Shown here: positions 8,214-16,222 of the stretch, in pieces | Numbering within the stretch: the stretch's first letter is position 1 | Layout of the letters: each line of letters starts with the position of its first letter | Assembly: GCA_036279295.1 (NCBI GenBank) | Contig: DASUJK010000190.1 | Coordinates: forward strand, 1 to 64,000 | From: DATEPR01 sp036279295 | Lineage (GTDB): Bacteria; Actinomycetota; Actinomycetes; Mycobacteriales; Pseudonocardiaceae | Reading direction: 5' to 3' | DNA: 64,000 bases | Notes under the pieces: generated by a model | Seen by the model: the letters and a program-made list of their open reading frames with translations, nothing else | The model's database searches: none | Told to the model about the DNA's origin: nothing | Program-made: the position numbers and the translations under genes

Positions 8214-9077
8214 GTGACGGACCTGGAGATCGCGCTGCGCGGCACACCGACGCTCGGTGAGGGGCCGACGTGGGACATCGGCAACGGCACCCTGATCTGG
8301 ATCGACATCCTGGGCAGCGCGGTGCACCGGTTCCGGCCCGAGACCGGCACGGACGAAGTCACCCCCTTGCCGCAGCACGTGGGTGCGGCCAAGCCGAGGA
8401 CCAACGGCGGTCTGGTGCTCAATCTGCGCGACGGGATCGGTCTGCTGGCGCCCGGTGGCGACCTGACCTGGCTGGTCTACTGGGCCCGGGACGGCGTGCG
8501 CGGCAACGACGCGGCGATCGACCCGGCTGGCCGGCTGTGGGCCGGCACGATGCGCTACGACCAGGCGGTCGGTGGCGGCTTCCTGGCCAGGGTCGAGCCG
8601 ACCGGCCGGGCCACCGTGGTGCTGCCCTCGGTGTCGATCAGCAACGGGATCGGCTGGAGCCCGGACCACACCCGGATGTACTACGTCGACACGCCGACGC
8701 ACCGGATCGACGTGTTCGACTGCGACATGACCAACGGTGACGTGACCAATCGCAGGCCGCTGGCCGAGGTGACCGACACCGACGGTGTGCCGGACGGGCT
8801 GTGCGTGGACGCCGACGGCTGCGTGTGGGTCGCGGTCAACGGCGGCGGCCAGGTGCGCCGGTACACCGCCGATGGCGCACTGGACCGGGTACTCGACGTG
8901 CCGGCCCGCCAGGTGTCCGCGTGCTGCTTCGGTGGCGACGACCTGTCCGACCTGTACGTGACCACCGGCCGCGAAGGATTCACCGAGGCGCAGGCGGCAG
9001 CGCAACCACTAGCCGGGTGTCTGTTCGTGGCACGCGGCATCACGGCCGGTACCGCCACCCCACGGTTCCCCGGCTAG
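8214..9077 (+). CDS. SMP-30/gluconolactonase/LRE-family protein
   Basis: A 287-residue six-bladed beta-propeller protein of the SMP-30 family, metal-dependent lactonases acting on sugar lactones. Visible landmarks are LGEGPTWD with the metal-ligand Glu near residue 17, ISNGIGWSPDHTRMYYVDT in the centre and DGVPDGLCVDADGCVWVAV after it, all standard metal-site regions. GTG at 8214 follows AGGATCGAGGC. The stop overlaps the cysM stop by 4 bases. The gene interrupts the rhomboid-cysM order seen in mycobacteria, so it is probably a local insertion. Confidence 0.85.
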   Translation: MTDLEIALRGTPTLGEGPTWDIGNGTLIWIDILGSAVHRFRPETGTDEVTPLPQHVGAAKPRTNGGLVLNLRDGIGLLAPGGDLTWLVYWARDGVRGNDAAIDPAGRLWAGTMRYDQAVGGGFLARVEPTGRATVVLPSVSISNGIGWSPDHTRMYYVDTPTHRIDVFDCDMTNGDVTNRRPLAEVTDTDGVPDGLCVDADGCVWVAVNGGGQVRRYTADGALDRVLDVPARQVSACCFGGDDLSDLYVTTGREGFTEAQAAAQPLAGCLFVARGITAGTATPRFPG

Positions 9078-10024
9078 GCCCAGAGCTGACCGTCGATGCG
9101 CTCGGCCGCGTCGTCCAGGGTGCCGCCGTAGGCGCCGGTGGACAGGTACTTCCAGCCCGCGTCGGCCACGATGAGCGCGATGTCGGCCGACTCACCGGTA
9201 CCCGCCGCCTTCTCGGCGACGGCCAGCGCGGCGTGCAGGATCGCGCCGGTGGAGATGCCGGCGAAGATGCCTTCCGCCTCCAGCAACTGCCTGGTCCGCC
9301 GCAGCGCGTCCCGCGAACCGACGGAGTACCGGCCGGTCAGCACGTCCGGGTCGTACAGCTCGGGCACGAAGCCCTCATCCAGGTTGCGCAGGCCGTAGAC
9401 CAGTTCGCCGTAGCGTGGCTCGGCCGCGATGATCTGCACGTCCGGCTTCTGCTCCCGCAGGAACCGGCCGACGCCGACCAGCGTGCCCGTCGTGCCGAGG
9501 CCGGCGACGAAGTGCGTGATCGTGGGCAGGTCCCGCAGGATCTCCGGGCCCGTGCCCCGGTAGTGCGCGTCCGCGTTCGCCGGGTTGCCGTACTGGTAGA
9601 GCATCACCCAGTCCGGATGCTCGCCGGCCAGCTTCTTGGCCATCGCGACGGCCTGGTTCGAGCCGCCCGCGGCCGGTGAGTCGATGATCTCGGCGCCGTA
9701 CGCGGTGAGCAGCTGCCGGCGTTCGATCGACGTGTTCTCCGGCATCACGCAGACCAGCCGGTAGCCCTTGAGCTTGGCGGCCATGGCCAACGCGATGCCG
9801 GTGTTGCCGGACGTCGGCTCCAACACCGTGCAGCCAGGGGTGAGCCTGCCGTCCGCCTCCGCCGCCTCGATCATGGCCAGCGCGGGCCGGTCTTTGATCG
9901 AGCCGGTCGGGTTGCGGTCCTCCAGCTTCGCCCACAGCCGGACGTTCGCCGCGGGCGACAGGTGGGGCAGGCCGACCAGGGGCGTGTCCCCCAGCGAGTC
10001 GAGCAGTGAGTCGAACCGGGCCAT
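9074..10024 (-). CDS. cysM: O-phosphoserine sulfhydrylase CysM (CysO-dependent cysteine synthase)
   Basis: CysM is a PLP enzyme of the fold-type II cysteine synthase family. In mycobacteria it uses O-phosphoserine and thiocarboxylated CysO to form a CysO-cysteine adduct. The 316-residue protein has PLP Lys44 in GSIKDRPALAM and the substrate loop TSGNTG. It shares the mycobacterial CysM block RYGELVYGLRNLDEGFVPEL, and the chain stops at about 316 residues as in CysM. It lies 9 bases after cysO. An oxidative-stress-resistant cysteine route is implied by the cysO and mec neighbours. Confidence 0.93.
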   Translation of the reverse strand: MARFDSLLDSLGDTPLVGLPHLSPAANVRLWAKLEDRNPTGSIKDRPALAMIEAAEADGRLTPGCTVLEPTSGNTGIALAMAAKLKGYRLVCVMPENTSIERRQLLTAYGAEIIDSPAAGGSNQAVAMAKKLAGEHPDWVMLYQYGNPANADAHYRGTGPEILRDLPTITHFVAGLGTTGTLVGVGRFLREQKPDVQIIAAEPRYGELVYGLRNLDEGFVPELYDPDVLTGRYSVGSRDALRRTRQLLEAEGIFAGISTGAILHAALAVAEKAAGTGESADIALIVADAGWKYLSTGAYGGTLDDAAERIDGQLWA

Positions 10025-10033
10025 GGTGTGGCC

Positions 10034-10312
10034 TCAGCGCATTCCGCCGGCGACCGCGGGCAGGATCGTCACGGTGTCACCGTCGGTGACAGCGGCTTCC
10101 AGGCCACCGGCGAAGCGCACGTCCTCGTCATTGACGTAGATGTTGATGAACCGGTGCAGTGAGCCTTCCTTGACCAGCCGCGTCTTGAGTCCGGCGTGGT
10201 TGGCGTCGAGGTTGTCGATCACCTCGGCCAGGGTGGCGCCCTTCGCCTCGACGGACTTCTCCCCACCGGTGTGGGTGCGCAGGATGGTGGGGATGGAAAC
10301 GGTGACGGCCAT
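10034..10312 (-). CDS. cysO: CysO ubiquitin-like sulfur carrier with two-residue C-terminal extension
   Basis: This 92-residue ThiS/MoaD-fold carrier starts with VTVSIPTILRTHTGGEKSV and has the conserved INIYVNDEDVRFAGG strand, as in M. tuberculosis CysO. The mycobacterial protein ends in a bare diglycine that is activated to a thiocarboxylate. Here the sequence continues Gly-Gly-Met-Arg before the stop (codons GGC GGA ATG CGC TGA). The last two residues would have to be removed first, and the Mec metalloprotease encoded upstream is an obvious candidate. The gene sits between mec and cysM on the same strand. Confidence 0.92.
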   Translation of the reverse strand: MAVTVSIPTILRTHTGGEKSVEAKGATLAEVIDNLDANHAGLKTRLVKEGSLHRFINIYVNDEDVRFAGGLEAAVTDGDTVTILPAVAGGMR

Positions 10313-10390
10313 GGCTGAATAACCTCCGCTGAGGGGTGTCTATGAGTCCAGACGTGCGGCGGCCCGCCCGGTATTCCGGCGGGCGGGGAA

Positions 10391-10855
10391 TCAGGGCCGA
10401 TCGATGGTGTCGTCACGTCCGGTATGGGCGAACATGTACGATTCGACCACTTGGATCTCTTCCTCGGTGACCTCGCCGTCCACGATGCGGTACGAGCGGA
10501 ACTCGTGCTCGTCCGGGTCACGCGTGGAGACCAGCACATAGTGTGCGTCGGGCCACTGGGCGTAGGAGATGTCCGTCCTGGACGGGTACGCCTCGGTCGC
10601 GGTGTGCGAGTGGTAGATGACGATGTAGTCCTCGCCCGCGGCCGTCATCTCCTTGTTCAGCCGGAAGTACTCCCCCGACTCGAACTGGTAGAAGGTCTGC
10701 GAGCGGGCCGCGTTGGTCATTTCGACGATGCGCTCCGGCTGGTCGGCGCCTTCCGGCCCGGCCAGCACACCGCACGCCTCGTCGGGGTGGTCGCGGCGGG
10801 CATGCGCCACCATCGCGTCGACCAGATCACGTCGGATCACCAGCACGCCCCCCAT
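10391..10855 (-). CDS. mec: Mec, JAMM-type metalloprotease releasing cysteine from CysO
   Basis: Mec is a zinc JAB/MPN protease that cleaves cysteine from the CysO-cysteine adduct. The 154-residue product has all the JAMM ligands: Glu26 in DEACGV and His82, His84 and Asp95 in YHSHTATEAYPSRTD. The C-terminal SYRIVDGEVTEEEIQVVE strand also matches the mycobacterial enzyme. The ATG at 10855 is used; a GTG at 10846 is also possible, since the conserved part begins at VLVIRRDLV. Mec, cysO and cysM run in one direction. Confidence 0.93.
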   Translation of the reverse strand: MGGVLVIRRDLVDAMVAHARRDHPDEACGVLAGPEGADQPERIVEMTNAARSQTFYQFESGEYFRLNKEMTAAGEDYIVIYHSHTATEAYPSRTDISYAQWPDAHYVLVSTRDPDEHEFRSYRIVDGEVTEEEIQVVESYMFAHTGRDDTIDRP

Positions 10856-10896
10856 CCTACGGGCGGAAAGCTCGTCTTCCGAGATGTGAGAGTGGG

Positions 10897-11907
10897 CTAC
10901 ACCACTGGCCAGATGTCCCGGTAGGCAGCCAGCCCGGGCACCGCCGTCGCGGCCAGCAGCGCGTGCACCATCGCCCTGGCGAACGTGTCGGCGGCTGCCG
11001 CGCACAGTCGGTCCAGCTCGGCAGCGCGGGCCGGTTCGGCGAACGTGCCGGCCACCTCGGAGAGCGGTCGGGCACCGGTGGCCAGCGCGAAGACCGTGTC
11101 CCCGTCGAACATCCGGTGTGCGGGACGGACCGCGCGCACCAGGCCGTCCTGGCCGGCCATGGCGATGCGCTTCGCCTCCGCCTTCGTCAGCTCGGCGTCC
11201 ACCGCGACCACACCGATCGTGGTGTTCAGCGGAGCGGAGTCGGCCGATGGGGTGAACGGCTGGTCCGGCCACCGCACCCCGAACTCGCCAGCCAGTTCCA
11301 GGTCCGCGGCCCACGGCAGGCCGGTGGCCAGGTCGACGGCCTCGCCGGAGGCGTTGGCCGCGACCAGCGCGCCGACCACGGCACCGGATTCCAGCACTGT
11401 GCTCGCCGTGCCGATGCCACCCTTCAGCGCACCCAGCTTCGCGCCGGTGCCGGCACCGACCGTGCCCTGTTCGACAACACCGTCGGTGGCGGATCGGCAT
11501 GCGGCATAACCGAAATCGGCATCCGGCCGGTTGCCCCAGTCGCTGCGCGGCAGATCGAACAACACGGCTGCCGGCACGATGGGCACCACCTCGTGCGGCG
11601 CGGCGCCGACCGGGAAACCGTGGTGGCGCTCGGCCAACCACCGCATCACACCGTCGGCGGCGGCCAGGCCGAACGCGCTGCCGCCGGCCAGGCAGACCGC
11701 ATGTGCCTTGCGCACCAGGTTCTCCGGTGCCAGCAGATCGGTCTCCCTGGTGCCCGGCGCGCCCCCCCTGCCGTCCACAGCGCCGGTCGCACCGGCCGGC
11801 ACCAGCACCACGGTCGTACCGGTCGCCCAGCCGGCACCGAGCCGCTGGTGGTGGCCGACCGAAACGCCGGCCACATCGGTGATCGCGTTGTGCGGGCCGG
11901 GTTTCAC
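10897..11907 (-). CDS. P1-family (DmpA-type) peptidase, Rv1333-like
   Basis: A 336-residue member of peptidase family S58/P1, self-processing N-terminal nucleophile hydrolases that act as aminopeptidases or amidases. Typical stretches are NAITDVAGVSVGHH at the N-terminus, the glycine-rich TVGAGTGAKLGALKGGIG, and PLNTTIGVVAVDAELTKAEAKRIA before the processing region. It occupies the Rv1333 position. GTG at 11907 overlaps the DUF2017 stop codon, so translation is coupled. Confidence 0.88.
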   Translation of the reverse strand: MKPGPHNAITDVAGVSVGHHQRLGAGWATGTTVVLVPAGATGAVDGRGGAPGTRETDLLAPENLVRKAHAVCLAGGSAFGLAAADGVMRWLAERHHGFPVGAAPHEVVPIVPAAVLFDLPRSDWGNRPDADFGYAACRSATDGVVEQGTVGAGTGAKLGALKGGIGTASTVLESGAVVGALVAANASGEAVDLATGLPWAADLELAGEFGVRWPDQPFTPSADSAPLNTTIGVVAVDAELTKAEAKRIAMAGQDGLVRAVRPAHRMFDGDTVFALATGARPLSEVAGTFAEPARAAELDRLCAAAADTFARAMVHALLAATAVPGLAAYRDIWPVV

Positions 11908-12476
11908 TCTGTCGGCTGCTCCCCCGACATCGCCTGCACCAGGCTCTCCTGCACCCAGGTCAGCCAGTGGTACACGGCGAGGTGCGGCTCCCTCGGATCG
12001 TCGTCCGGCAGCTCGTCCGGCATGTCCTCGGTGACGTCCAGCGCGGTGCCCAGGGACAGGCGGACGTCGTTCAGCGAGGCCAGCCAGGCATCGGCCTGTT
12101 CCGCCGTCAACCGAACCTGGCCACCGTCCGGTGGGCACGTCTCCAGCAGCACACCGGCGACACCGGTCTTGAGGTCCAGCAGTTCCGGCTCGTGCAGTGA
12201 TCGCAGCGCGGCAGCCGAGTTCTGGTCCTCCTGCGACGGTGCGTCGTCGTCCAGCCGGTGGAAGTCGGGCAGCAGTCTGGACAGGATCGGATCGTCCGGC
12301 GCGGTGGACGGGCCGGTGCGGATGCCGGTGAGGTCGGCCAGTTCGTCCTCCGGCGCCTCTTCGGCCCGCACCTCCAGCATCTCCAACACCTGCCGGACCA
12401 GGCCGCGGATCAGCGCGGCCTCCTGCCGGTCCAGGTCGGTGGTCAGCAGATCGCCTTCATGCTGCCAGCCATTCAC
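11904..12476 (-). CDS. DUF2017-family protein, Rv1332-like
   Basis: A 190-residue acidic soluble protein matching DUF2017, which in actinobacteria almost always follows clpS. The sequence is helical, with LDRQEAALIRGLVRQVLEMLE near the start, a variable acidic middle and LTAEQADAWLASLNDVRLSLGTAL then YHWLTWVQESLVQAM at the end. GGAG lies 7 bases before the GTG at 12476; a TTG at 12479 is the alternative. Function is not established. Its constant pairing with clpS suggests a link to N-degron proteolysis, but that is inference. Confidence 0.85.
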   Translation of the reverse strand: MNGWQHEGDLLTTDLDRQEAALIRGLVRQVLEMLEVRAEEAPEDELADLTGIRTGPSTAPDDPILSRLLPDFHRLDDDAPSQEDQNSAAALRSLHEPELLDLKTGVAGVLLETCPPDGGQVRLTAEQADAWLASLNDVRLSLGTALDVTEDMPDELPDDDPREPHLAVYHWLTWVQESLVQAMSGEQPTE

Positions 12477-12528
12477 CAATGGGCTCCGATCACAGCATCG
12501 ACTGGAAAGTGCTGATGGGTCGCTTCGC

Positions 12529-12561
12529 TCCTGGTCCTTCCGCGCCGCTGGCGCGCCAGGA
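12529..12561 (-). terminator. compound stem-loop just downstream of clpS
   Basis: Outer arms TCCTGG/CCAGGA (12529-12534, 12556-12561) enclose inner arms GCGCC/GGCGC (12542-12546, 12550-12554). The structure begins 3 bases after the clpS stop on the minus strand, so it could end or attenuate clpS transcription. Confidence 0.4.
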
Positions 12562-12563
12562 CC

Positions 12564-12863
12564 TCATCCAGACCGCTGCATCGTGGCCCACAGGCCGGCA
12601 GCGTGCAGCTTGGCGACGTCGGCCTCGACCTTGTCCTTGGACCCGGACGAGACGATCGCCTTGCCTTTGTGATGCACGTCGAGCATCAGCTTGTTGGCCT
12701 TCTCGCGGCCGTAGCCGAACAGTTTCTGGAGGACATAGGTGACATAGGACATCAGGTTCACCGGGTCGTTCCAGACGACGGTCTGCCAAGGCGTCTCCGC
12801 AACGCCCAGCTCGGCCTCCGCCGGCTCAACCTGCGTCCGTTCCTGCACGACGGGCGTGGTCAT
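12564..12863 (-). CDS. clpS: ClpS adaptor of the ClpAP/ClpCP protease
   Basis: ClpS hands N-degron substrates to the Clp ATPase. The 99-residue protein has the conserved core WQTVVWNDPVNLMSYVTYVLQKLFG, then KANKLMLDVHHKGKAIV with the two histidines of the ClpS signature, after a short variable tail. The ATG at 12863 is preferred; the ATG at 12884 adds only seven residues. It heads the leftward block clpS, DUF2017, P1 peptidase and mec, and is divergent from pncB. Confidence 0.94.
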   Translation of the reverse strand: MTTPVVQERTQVEPAEAELGVAETPWQTVVWNDPVNLMSYVTYVLQKLFGYGREKANKLMLDVHHKGKAIVSSGSKDKVEADVAKLHAAGLWATMQRSG

Positions 12864-12932
12864 GCACCCATGGTGGCACGCCACCGTCCGTGAGTGTGAT
12901 CCGGCGTACCCGATTCGCCCGGTCTCGCAGAT

Positions 12933-12946
12933 TAAGCTTGCCGGCT
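12933..12946 (+). promoter_or_regulatory. -10-like element immediately before pncB; likely leaderless transcript
   Basis: TAAGCT (12933-12938) matches the actinobacterial TANNNT -10 pattern and ends 8 bases before the pncB ATG at 12947. No Shine-Dalgarno sequence is visible, so transcription may begin at or next to the start codon. Confidence 0.4.
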
Positions 12947-14236
12947 ATGACCGTCAGCACCGCGCTGCTCACCGACCACTACGAGTTGACCATGCTCGCC
13001 AGCGCGCTGGCCGACGGCAGTGGCGACCGGCCGTGCGTGTTCGAGGCGTTCGCGCGCAGGCTGCCCGGCGGCCGCAGGTACGGCGTCGTCGCGGGCACCG
13101 GCAGGCTGCTGGACGCGATCACCCGGTTCCGCTTCGGCGACGATGAGATCACCCGGCTCGCGGAGAGTGCCGTGGTGGACCGGGCCACGCTGGACTGGCT
13201 GGCCGACTACCGGTTCTCCGGCGACATCGACGGCTACCCGGAGGGCGAGCTGTACTTCCCCGGATCGCCGCTGCTCACCGTGCGGGCCAGCTTCGCCGAG
13301 GGTGTGCTGCTGGAGACGCTGGTGCTGTCCGTGCTCAACCACGACTCGGCGGTCGCCTCGGCGGCGGCCCGGATGGTGAGCGCCGCCAACGGCAGGCCGA
13401 TCATCGAGATGGGCTCGCGGCGCACCCACGAACAGTCCGCCGTCGCCTCGGCTCGGGCCGCCTACCTGGCCGGCTTCGCGTCCACATCGAACCTGGAGGC
13501 GGGCCGCCGGCACGGCATTCCGACGACGGGCACGTCCGCGCACGCGTTCACTCTGCTGCACGACTCCGAGGAACAGGCGTTCCGCGGTCAGGTCGACGTG
13601 CTGGGCGCCGACACCACACTGTTGGTGGACACCTACGACATCACCACCGGCATCGACACCGCGATCAAGGTGGCCGGCCCGGAACTGCGGGCGATCCGCA
13701 TCGACTCCGGCGATCTCGGCGTGCTGGCCAGGCACGCCCGCGACCAGCTGGACGCGCTCGGCGCCCGGAACACCAGGATCGTGGTGTCCGGCGACCTGGA
13801 CGAGTTCGCCATCGCGTCACTGCGGGCCGAGCCGGTGGACGCCTACGGTGTCGGCACGTCGGTCGTGGTCGGCTCCGGCGCACCCACTGCCGGCATGGTC
13901 TACAAGCTGGTCGAGGTGGCCGGCCGGCCGGTGGCCAAACGCAGCTCGCACAAGGAGTCCAAGGGCGGCCGGAAGGCGGCGCTGCGCCGACACCGGGACA
14001 CCGGCACCGCCATCGAGGAGGTCGTCTACGTCACCGCGCACGGCCAGCCGGTGCCGGAGCGCGGCGAGTACGACCGGGAACTCCAGATCCCGCTGGTCCG
14101 CGGTGGCGACGTGCTCACCGACCTGCCCACGCTGGCGGACGGCCGGGAACGGCTGCGCGAGGCCCTGGTCAGCGTGCCGTGGGAAGGGCTGAAGCTGTCC
14201 CAGGGCGAACCCGCGATTCCGACCGCCTTCTTGTAG
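12947..14236 (+). CDS. pncB: nicotinate phosphoribosyltransferase
   Basis: PncB converts nicotinate and PRPP to nicotinate mononucleotide in NAD salvage. The 429-residue protein starts with STALLTDHYELTMLASAL. It has the EMGSRRTHEQSAV motif with the catalytic histidine, FASTSNLEAGRRHGIPTTGTSAH, the phosphate-binding IRIDSGDLG and YGVGTSVVVGSGAP. The ATG at 12947 is chosen over 12890, since homologous sequence begins at TALLTDHYELTM. pncA follows 27 bases downstream, a natural partner. Confidence 0.93.
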   Translation: MTVSTALLTDHYELTMLASALADGSGDRPCVFEAFARRLPGGRRYGVVAGTGRLLDAITRFRFGDDEITRLAESAVVDRATLDWLADYRFSGDIDGYPEGELYFPGSPLLTVRASFAEGVLLETLVLSVLNHDSAVASAAARMVSAANGRPIIEMGSRRTHEQSAVASARAAYLAGFASTSNLEAGRRHGIPTTGTSAHAFTLLHDSEEQAFRGQVDVLGADTTLLVDTYDITTGIDTAIKVAGPELRAIRIDSGDLGVLARHARDQLDALGARNTRIVVSGDLDEFAIASLRAEPVDAYGVGTSVVVGSGAPTAGMVYKLVEVAGRPVAKRSSHKESKGGRKAALRRHRDTGTAIEEVVYVTAHGQPVPERGEYDRELQIPLVRGGDVLTDLPTLADGRERLREALVSVPWEGLKLSQGEPAIPTAFL

Positions 14237-14263
14237 TAGGACACAGCCTGTAGGGAGTTCGTG

Positions 14264-14833
14264 ATGGCCAAGGCGTTGATCGTCGTCGACGTGCAGAACG
14301 ACTTCTGTGAAGGTGGTTCGCTGCCGGTCACCGGTGGCGCCGCGGTGGCCGCGGCGATCTCGGCACACGTGGCCGGCTCCGAGTACGACCAGGTCGTGGC
14401 CACCCGGGACTACCACACCGATCCTGGCGCGCACTTCAGCCAGCAGCCGGACTACGTGGACACGTGGCCGGTGCACTGCATGCGCGGCACGTCGGGTGCC
14501 TCGTTCCATCCCGAGCTGGACGTGACACCGGTGGTCGCCGTGTTCTCCAAGGGCGAGCACGCCGCCGCGTACTCCGGTTTCGAAGGCACCACCGGCGACG
14601 GCGTCACGCTGGCCGAATGGCTGCGCGCGCACGACGTGAGCCATGTGGACGTGGTCGGCATCGCGACCGACCACTGCGTGCGGGCCACAGCGCTGGACGC
14701 GGCGCGCACCGGCCTGCGCACGTCGGTGCTGCTCGACCTGACGGCCGGCGTCGCACAGTCCACAGTGGATACCGCGCTGGTCGAGCTGGACGCGGCGGGC
14801 GTCACGCTGATCGGCTCACCTCGGGTCGGCTGA
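14264..14833 (+). CDS. pncA: nicotinamidase (isochorismatase family)
   Basis: This enzyme hydrolyses nicotinamide to nicotinate, the substrate of PncB. The 189-residue protein has the catalytic triad in the expected places: Asp9 in VVDVQNDF, Lys96 in FSKGEH and Cys138 in IATDHCVRATALDA. Metal ligands lie in RDYHTDPGAHF. AGGGAG stands 6 bases before the ATG at 14264. Its 3' end overlaps the convergent wecB gene by 32 bases. Confidence 0.92.
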   Translation: MAKALIVVDVQNDFCEGGSLPVTGGAAVAAAISAHVAGSEYDQVVATRDYHTDPGAHFSQQPDYVDTWPVHCMRGTSGASFHPELDVTPVVAVFSKGEHAAAYSGFEGTTGDGVTLAEWLRAHDVSHVDVVGIATDHCVRATALDAARTGLRTSVLLDLTAGVAQSTVDTALVELDAAGVTLIGSPRVG

Positions 14834-15947
14834 GCAGGGTCTCCAGGGCGTCCAGCACCCGCGCGGACGCCTTGCCGTCGCCGTAGGGATTCTCGTCGGC
14901 GGGCCAGGTCGGCCGGTGGGCGAGCAGCCGGCCCGCGTGGCCGACGATCCGGTCGGTGTCGCTGCCGACCAGCCACGCCCGGCCCGCCTCGACCGCCTCC
15001 CTGCGTTCCGTGGTGTCCCGCAGCACGAGCACCGGCGTGCCGAAGCTGGGCGCCTCCTCCTGCACACCACCGGAATCGGTGAGCGCCAGCGCGCAGCGCC
15101 GGAGCACCCGGATCAGGTCCGGATAGTCGAGTGGATCGGTGACGGTCACCCTCGAATGCCCGCCGAGGGCCTCGGTCACCTGCGCACGCACCGCCGGATT
15201 CGGATGTGCCGGCAGCACCACGCGCACGTCCGGATGCTCGTCCACGATCCGGCCGACAGCGGCGAGGATGCGGTTGAGTGGCGCGCCCCAGGACTCCCTG
15301 CGGTGCGCGGTGACCAGCACCAGCCGGCCACCGACCCTGGCCAGTTCGGCCTCGGCCGCCACCAGCAGCGGCTCTGCGGGCGGCCGGTCCATTCGGGCGA
15401 TGTGCTGGGCGGCGTCGACGACGGTGTTGCCGGTGACCACGATGTCGCCGCTGGGCGGCGACTCGGCGCGCAGCGCGTCGGCCGCGGCCTGGGTCGGCGC
15501 CAGGTGCAGCGCGGCGATCCTGGCCACCAGCTGTCGGTTGCCCTCCTCGGGGAACGGGGCCGTCAGGTCACCGGTGCGCAGGCCTGCCTCCAGGTGCACG
15601 ACGGGCACCGACCGCCAGAACGCGGCCAACGCGCCGGCCAGCGTGGTCGACGTGTCACCCTGCACGATCACCGCTGCCGGCCTGGTCCGCGCCAACAGGC
15701 GGTCCAGCGCCGGCAGCAGGCCGGCGAACAGTTCGGCCTGGCCCCCGTCGTCCCGTCGGACGTGCAGGCATTCGTCGGGGCGCAGGCCGAACGGGCGTAA
15801 GGCCTGTTCGACCACCTGTCTGTGTTGTCCACTGTGGATGATGACCGGGCGTAGGCCGGTCTGGTGATACCGCTGTGCCATGGCGATGGCGACGGGTGCC
15901 GCCTTGATCGCCTCCGGTCGGGTGCCGACGAGCAACTGGACGTCCAT
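14802..15947 (-). CDS. wecB: UDP-N-acetylglucosamine 2-epimerase (non-hydrolysing)
   Basis: The enzyme interconverts UDP-GlcNAc and UDP-ManNAc, a precursor of cell-surface glycans. The 381-residue GT-B-fold protein has LLVGTRPEAIKAAPV at the N-terminus, HLEAGLRTGD and PEEGNRQL in the middle, and VTAHRRESWG and ALTDSGGVQEEAPSFGTPVLVLRDTTERREAVEAG near the C-terminus, with the usual catalytic Asp, Glu and His positions. It lies downstream of the two anchored-protein genes, separated by a strong stem-loop. It may supply sugar to the nearby glycosyltransferase, but that is inference. Confidence 0.92.
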   Translation of the reverse strand: MDVQLLVGTRPEAIKAAPVAIAMAQRYHQTGLRPVIIHSGQHRQVVEQALRPFGLRPDECLHVRRDDGGQAELFAGLLPALDRLLARTRPAAVIVQGDTSTTLAGALAAFWRSVPVVHLEAGLRTGDLTAPFPEEGNRQLVARIAALHLAPTQAAADALRAESPPSGDIVVTGNTVVDAAQHIARMDRPPAEPLLVAAEAELARVGGRLVLVTAHRRESWGAPLNRILAAVGRIVDEHPDVRVVLPAHPNPAVRAQVTEALGGHSRVTVTDPLDYPDLIRVLRRCALALTDSGGVQEEAPSFGTPVLVLRDTTERREAVEAGRAWLVGSDTDRIVGHAGRLLAHRPTWPADENPYGDGKASARVLDALETLLSRPEVSRSA

Positions 15948-15971
15948 GATCGCCTCTTCGGGTTCGCGGTA

Positions 15972-16004
15972 CCGGCCGGTGGGTGCGGTTCGCCCACCGG
16001 CCGG
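15972..16004 (-). terminator. 12-bp stem-loop between the LAFTG gene and wecB
   Basis: CCGGCCGGTGGG (15972-15983) and its complement (15993-16004) form a stem with a 9-base loop, just after the stop of the small anchored-protein gene. No T-run follows, so full termination is uncertain; partial read-through into wecB is possible. Confidence 0.5.
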
Positions 16005-16010
16005 CTTCCG

Positions 16011-16202
16011 TCAACTGGCGATCGTGTCGTCGCCGAGCGCGGCCAGCCGGTGCCGGCGTCGACGGCCCAGCAGGATCGCCAGCACCCCGGCGACCAGCAG
16101 CAACGCGCCGAACATGACCCAGCCGGTCACGTCGGCACCCGTGAAGGCGAGCGTGCCGGCACCAGCGCCCACAGCACCGCCGGCTCCAGGAACCTTGTAC
16201 AT
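16011..16202 (-). CDS. 63-aa protein with LAFTG motif, transmembrane helix and Arg-rich tail
   Basis: The chain has a 16-residue Gly/Ala-rich head (YKVPGAGGAVGAGAG), then LAFTG, a hydrophobic helix (WVMFGALLLVAGVLAILLG) and the basic tail RRRRHR, followed by about a dozen polar residues. LAxTG is the motif used by class E sortases in actinobacteria, and the order motif-helix-basic tail is also that of exosortase substrates. There is no separate N-terminal signal peptide, which is odd for a sorted protein. AGGAG precedes the ATG at 16202. It starts 20 bases after the choice-of-anchor gene, so the two are probably co-transcribed. Confidence 0.7.
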   Translation of the reverse strand: MYKVPGAGGAVGAGAGTLAFTGADVTGWVMFGALLLVAGVLAILLGRRRRHRLAALGDDTIAS

Positions 16203-16222
16203 GGCGTGTGTCTCCTGCCGGC

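Noticed and set aside
12890..12946. Upstream in-frame extension of pncB
   Set aside because: Conserved sequence begins at the later ATG, and the extension covers the probable promoter.
14802..14833. Frameshift at the pncA 3' end causing overlap with wecB
   Set aside because: Both products end at normal family lengths; a 32-base convergent overlap is acceptable here.
15955..16010. Riboswitch or attenuator before wecB
   Set aside because: Only one simple GC-rich stem-loop is present and it follows a stop codon directly, so a terminator is the simpler reading.
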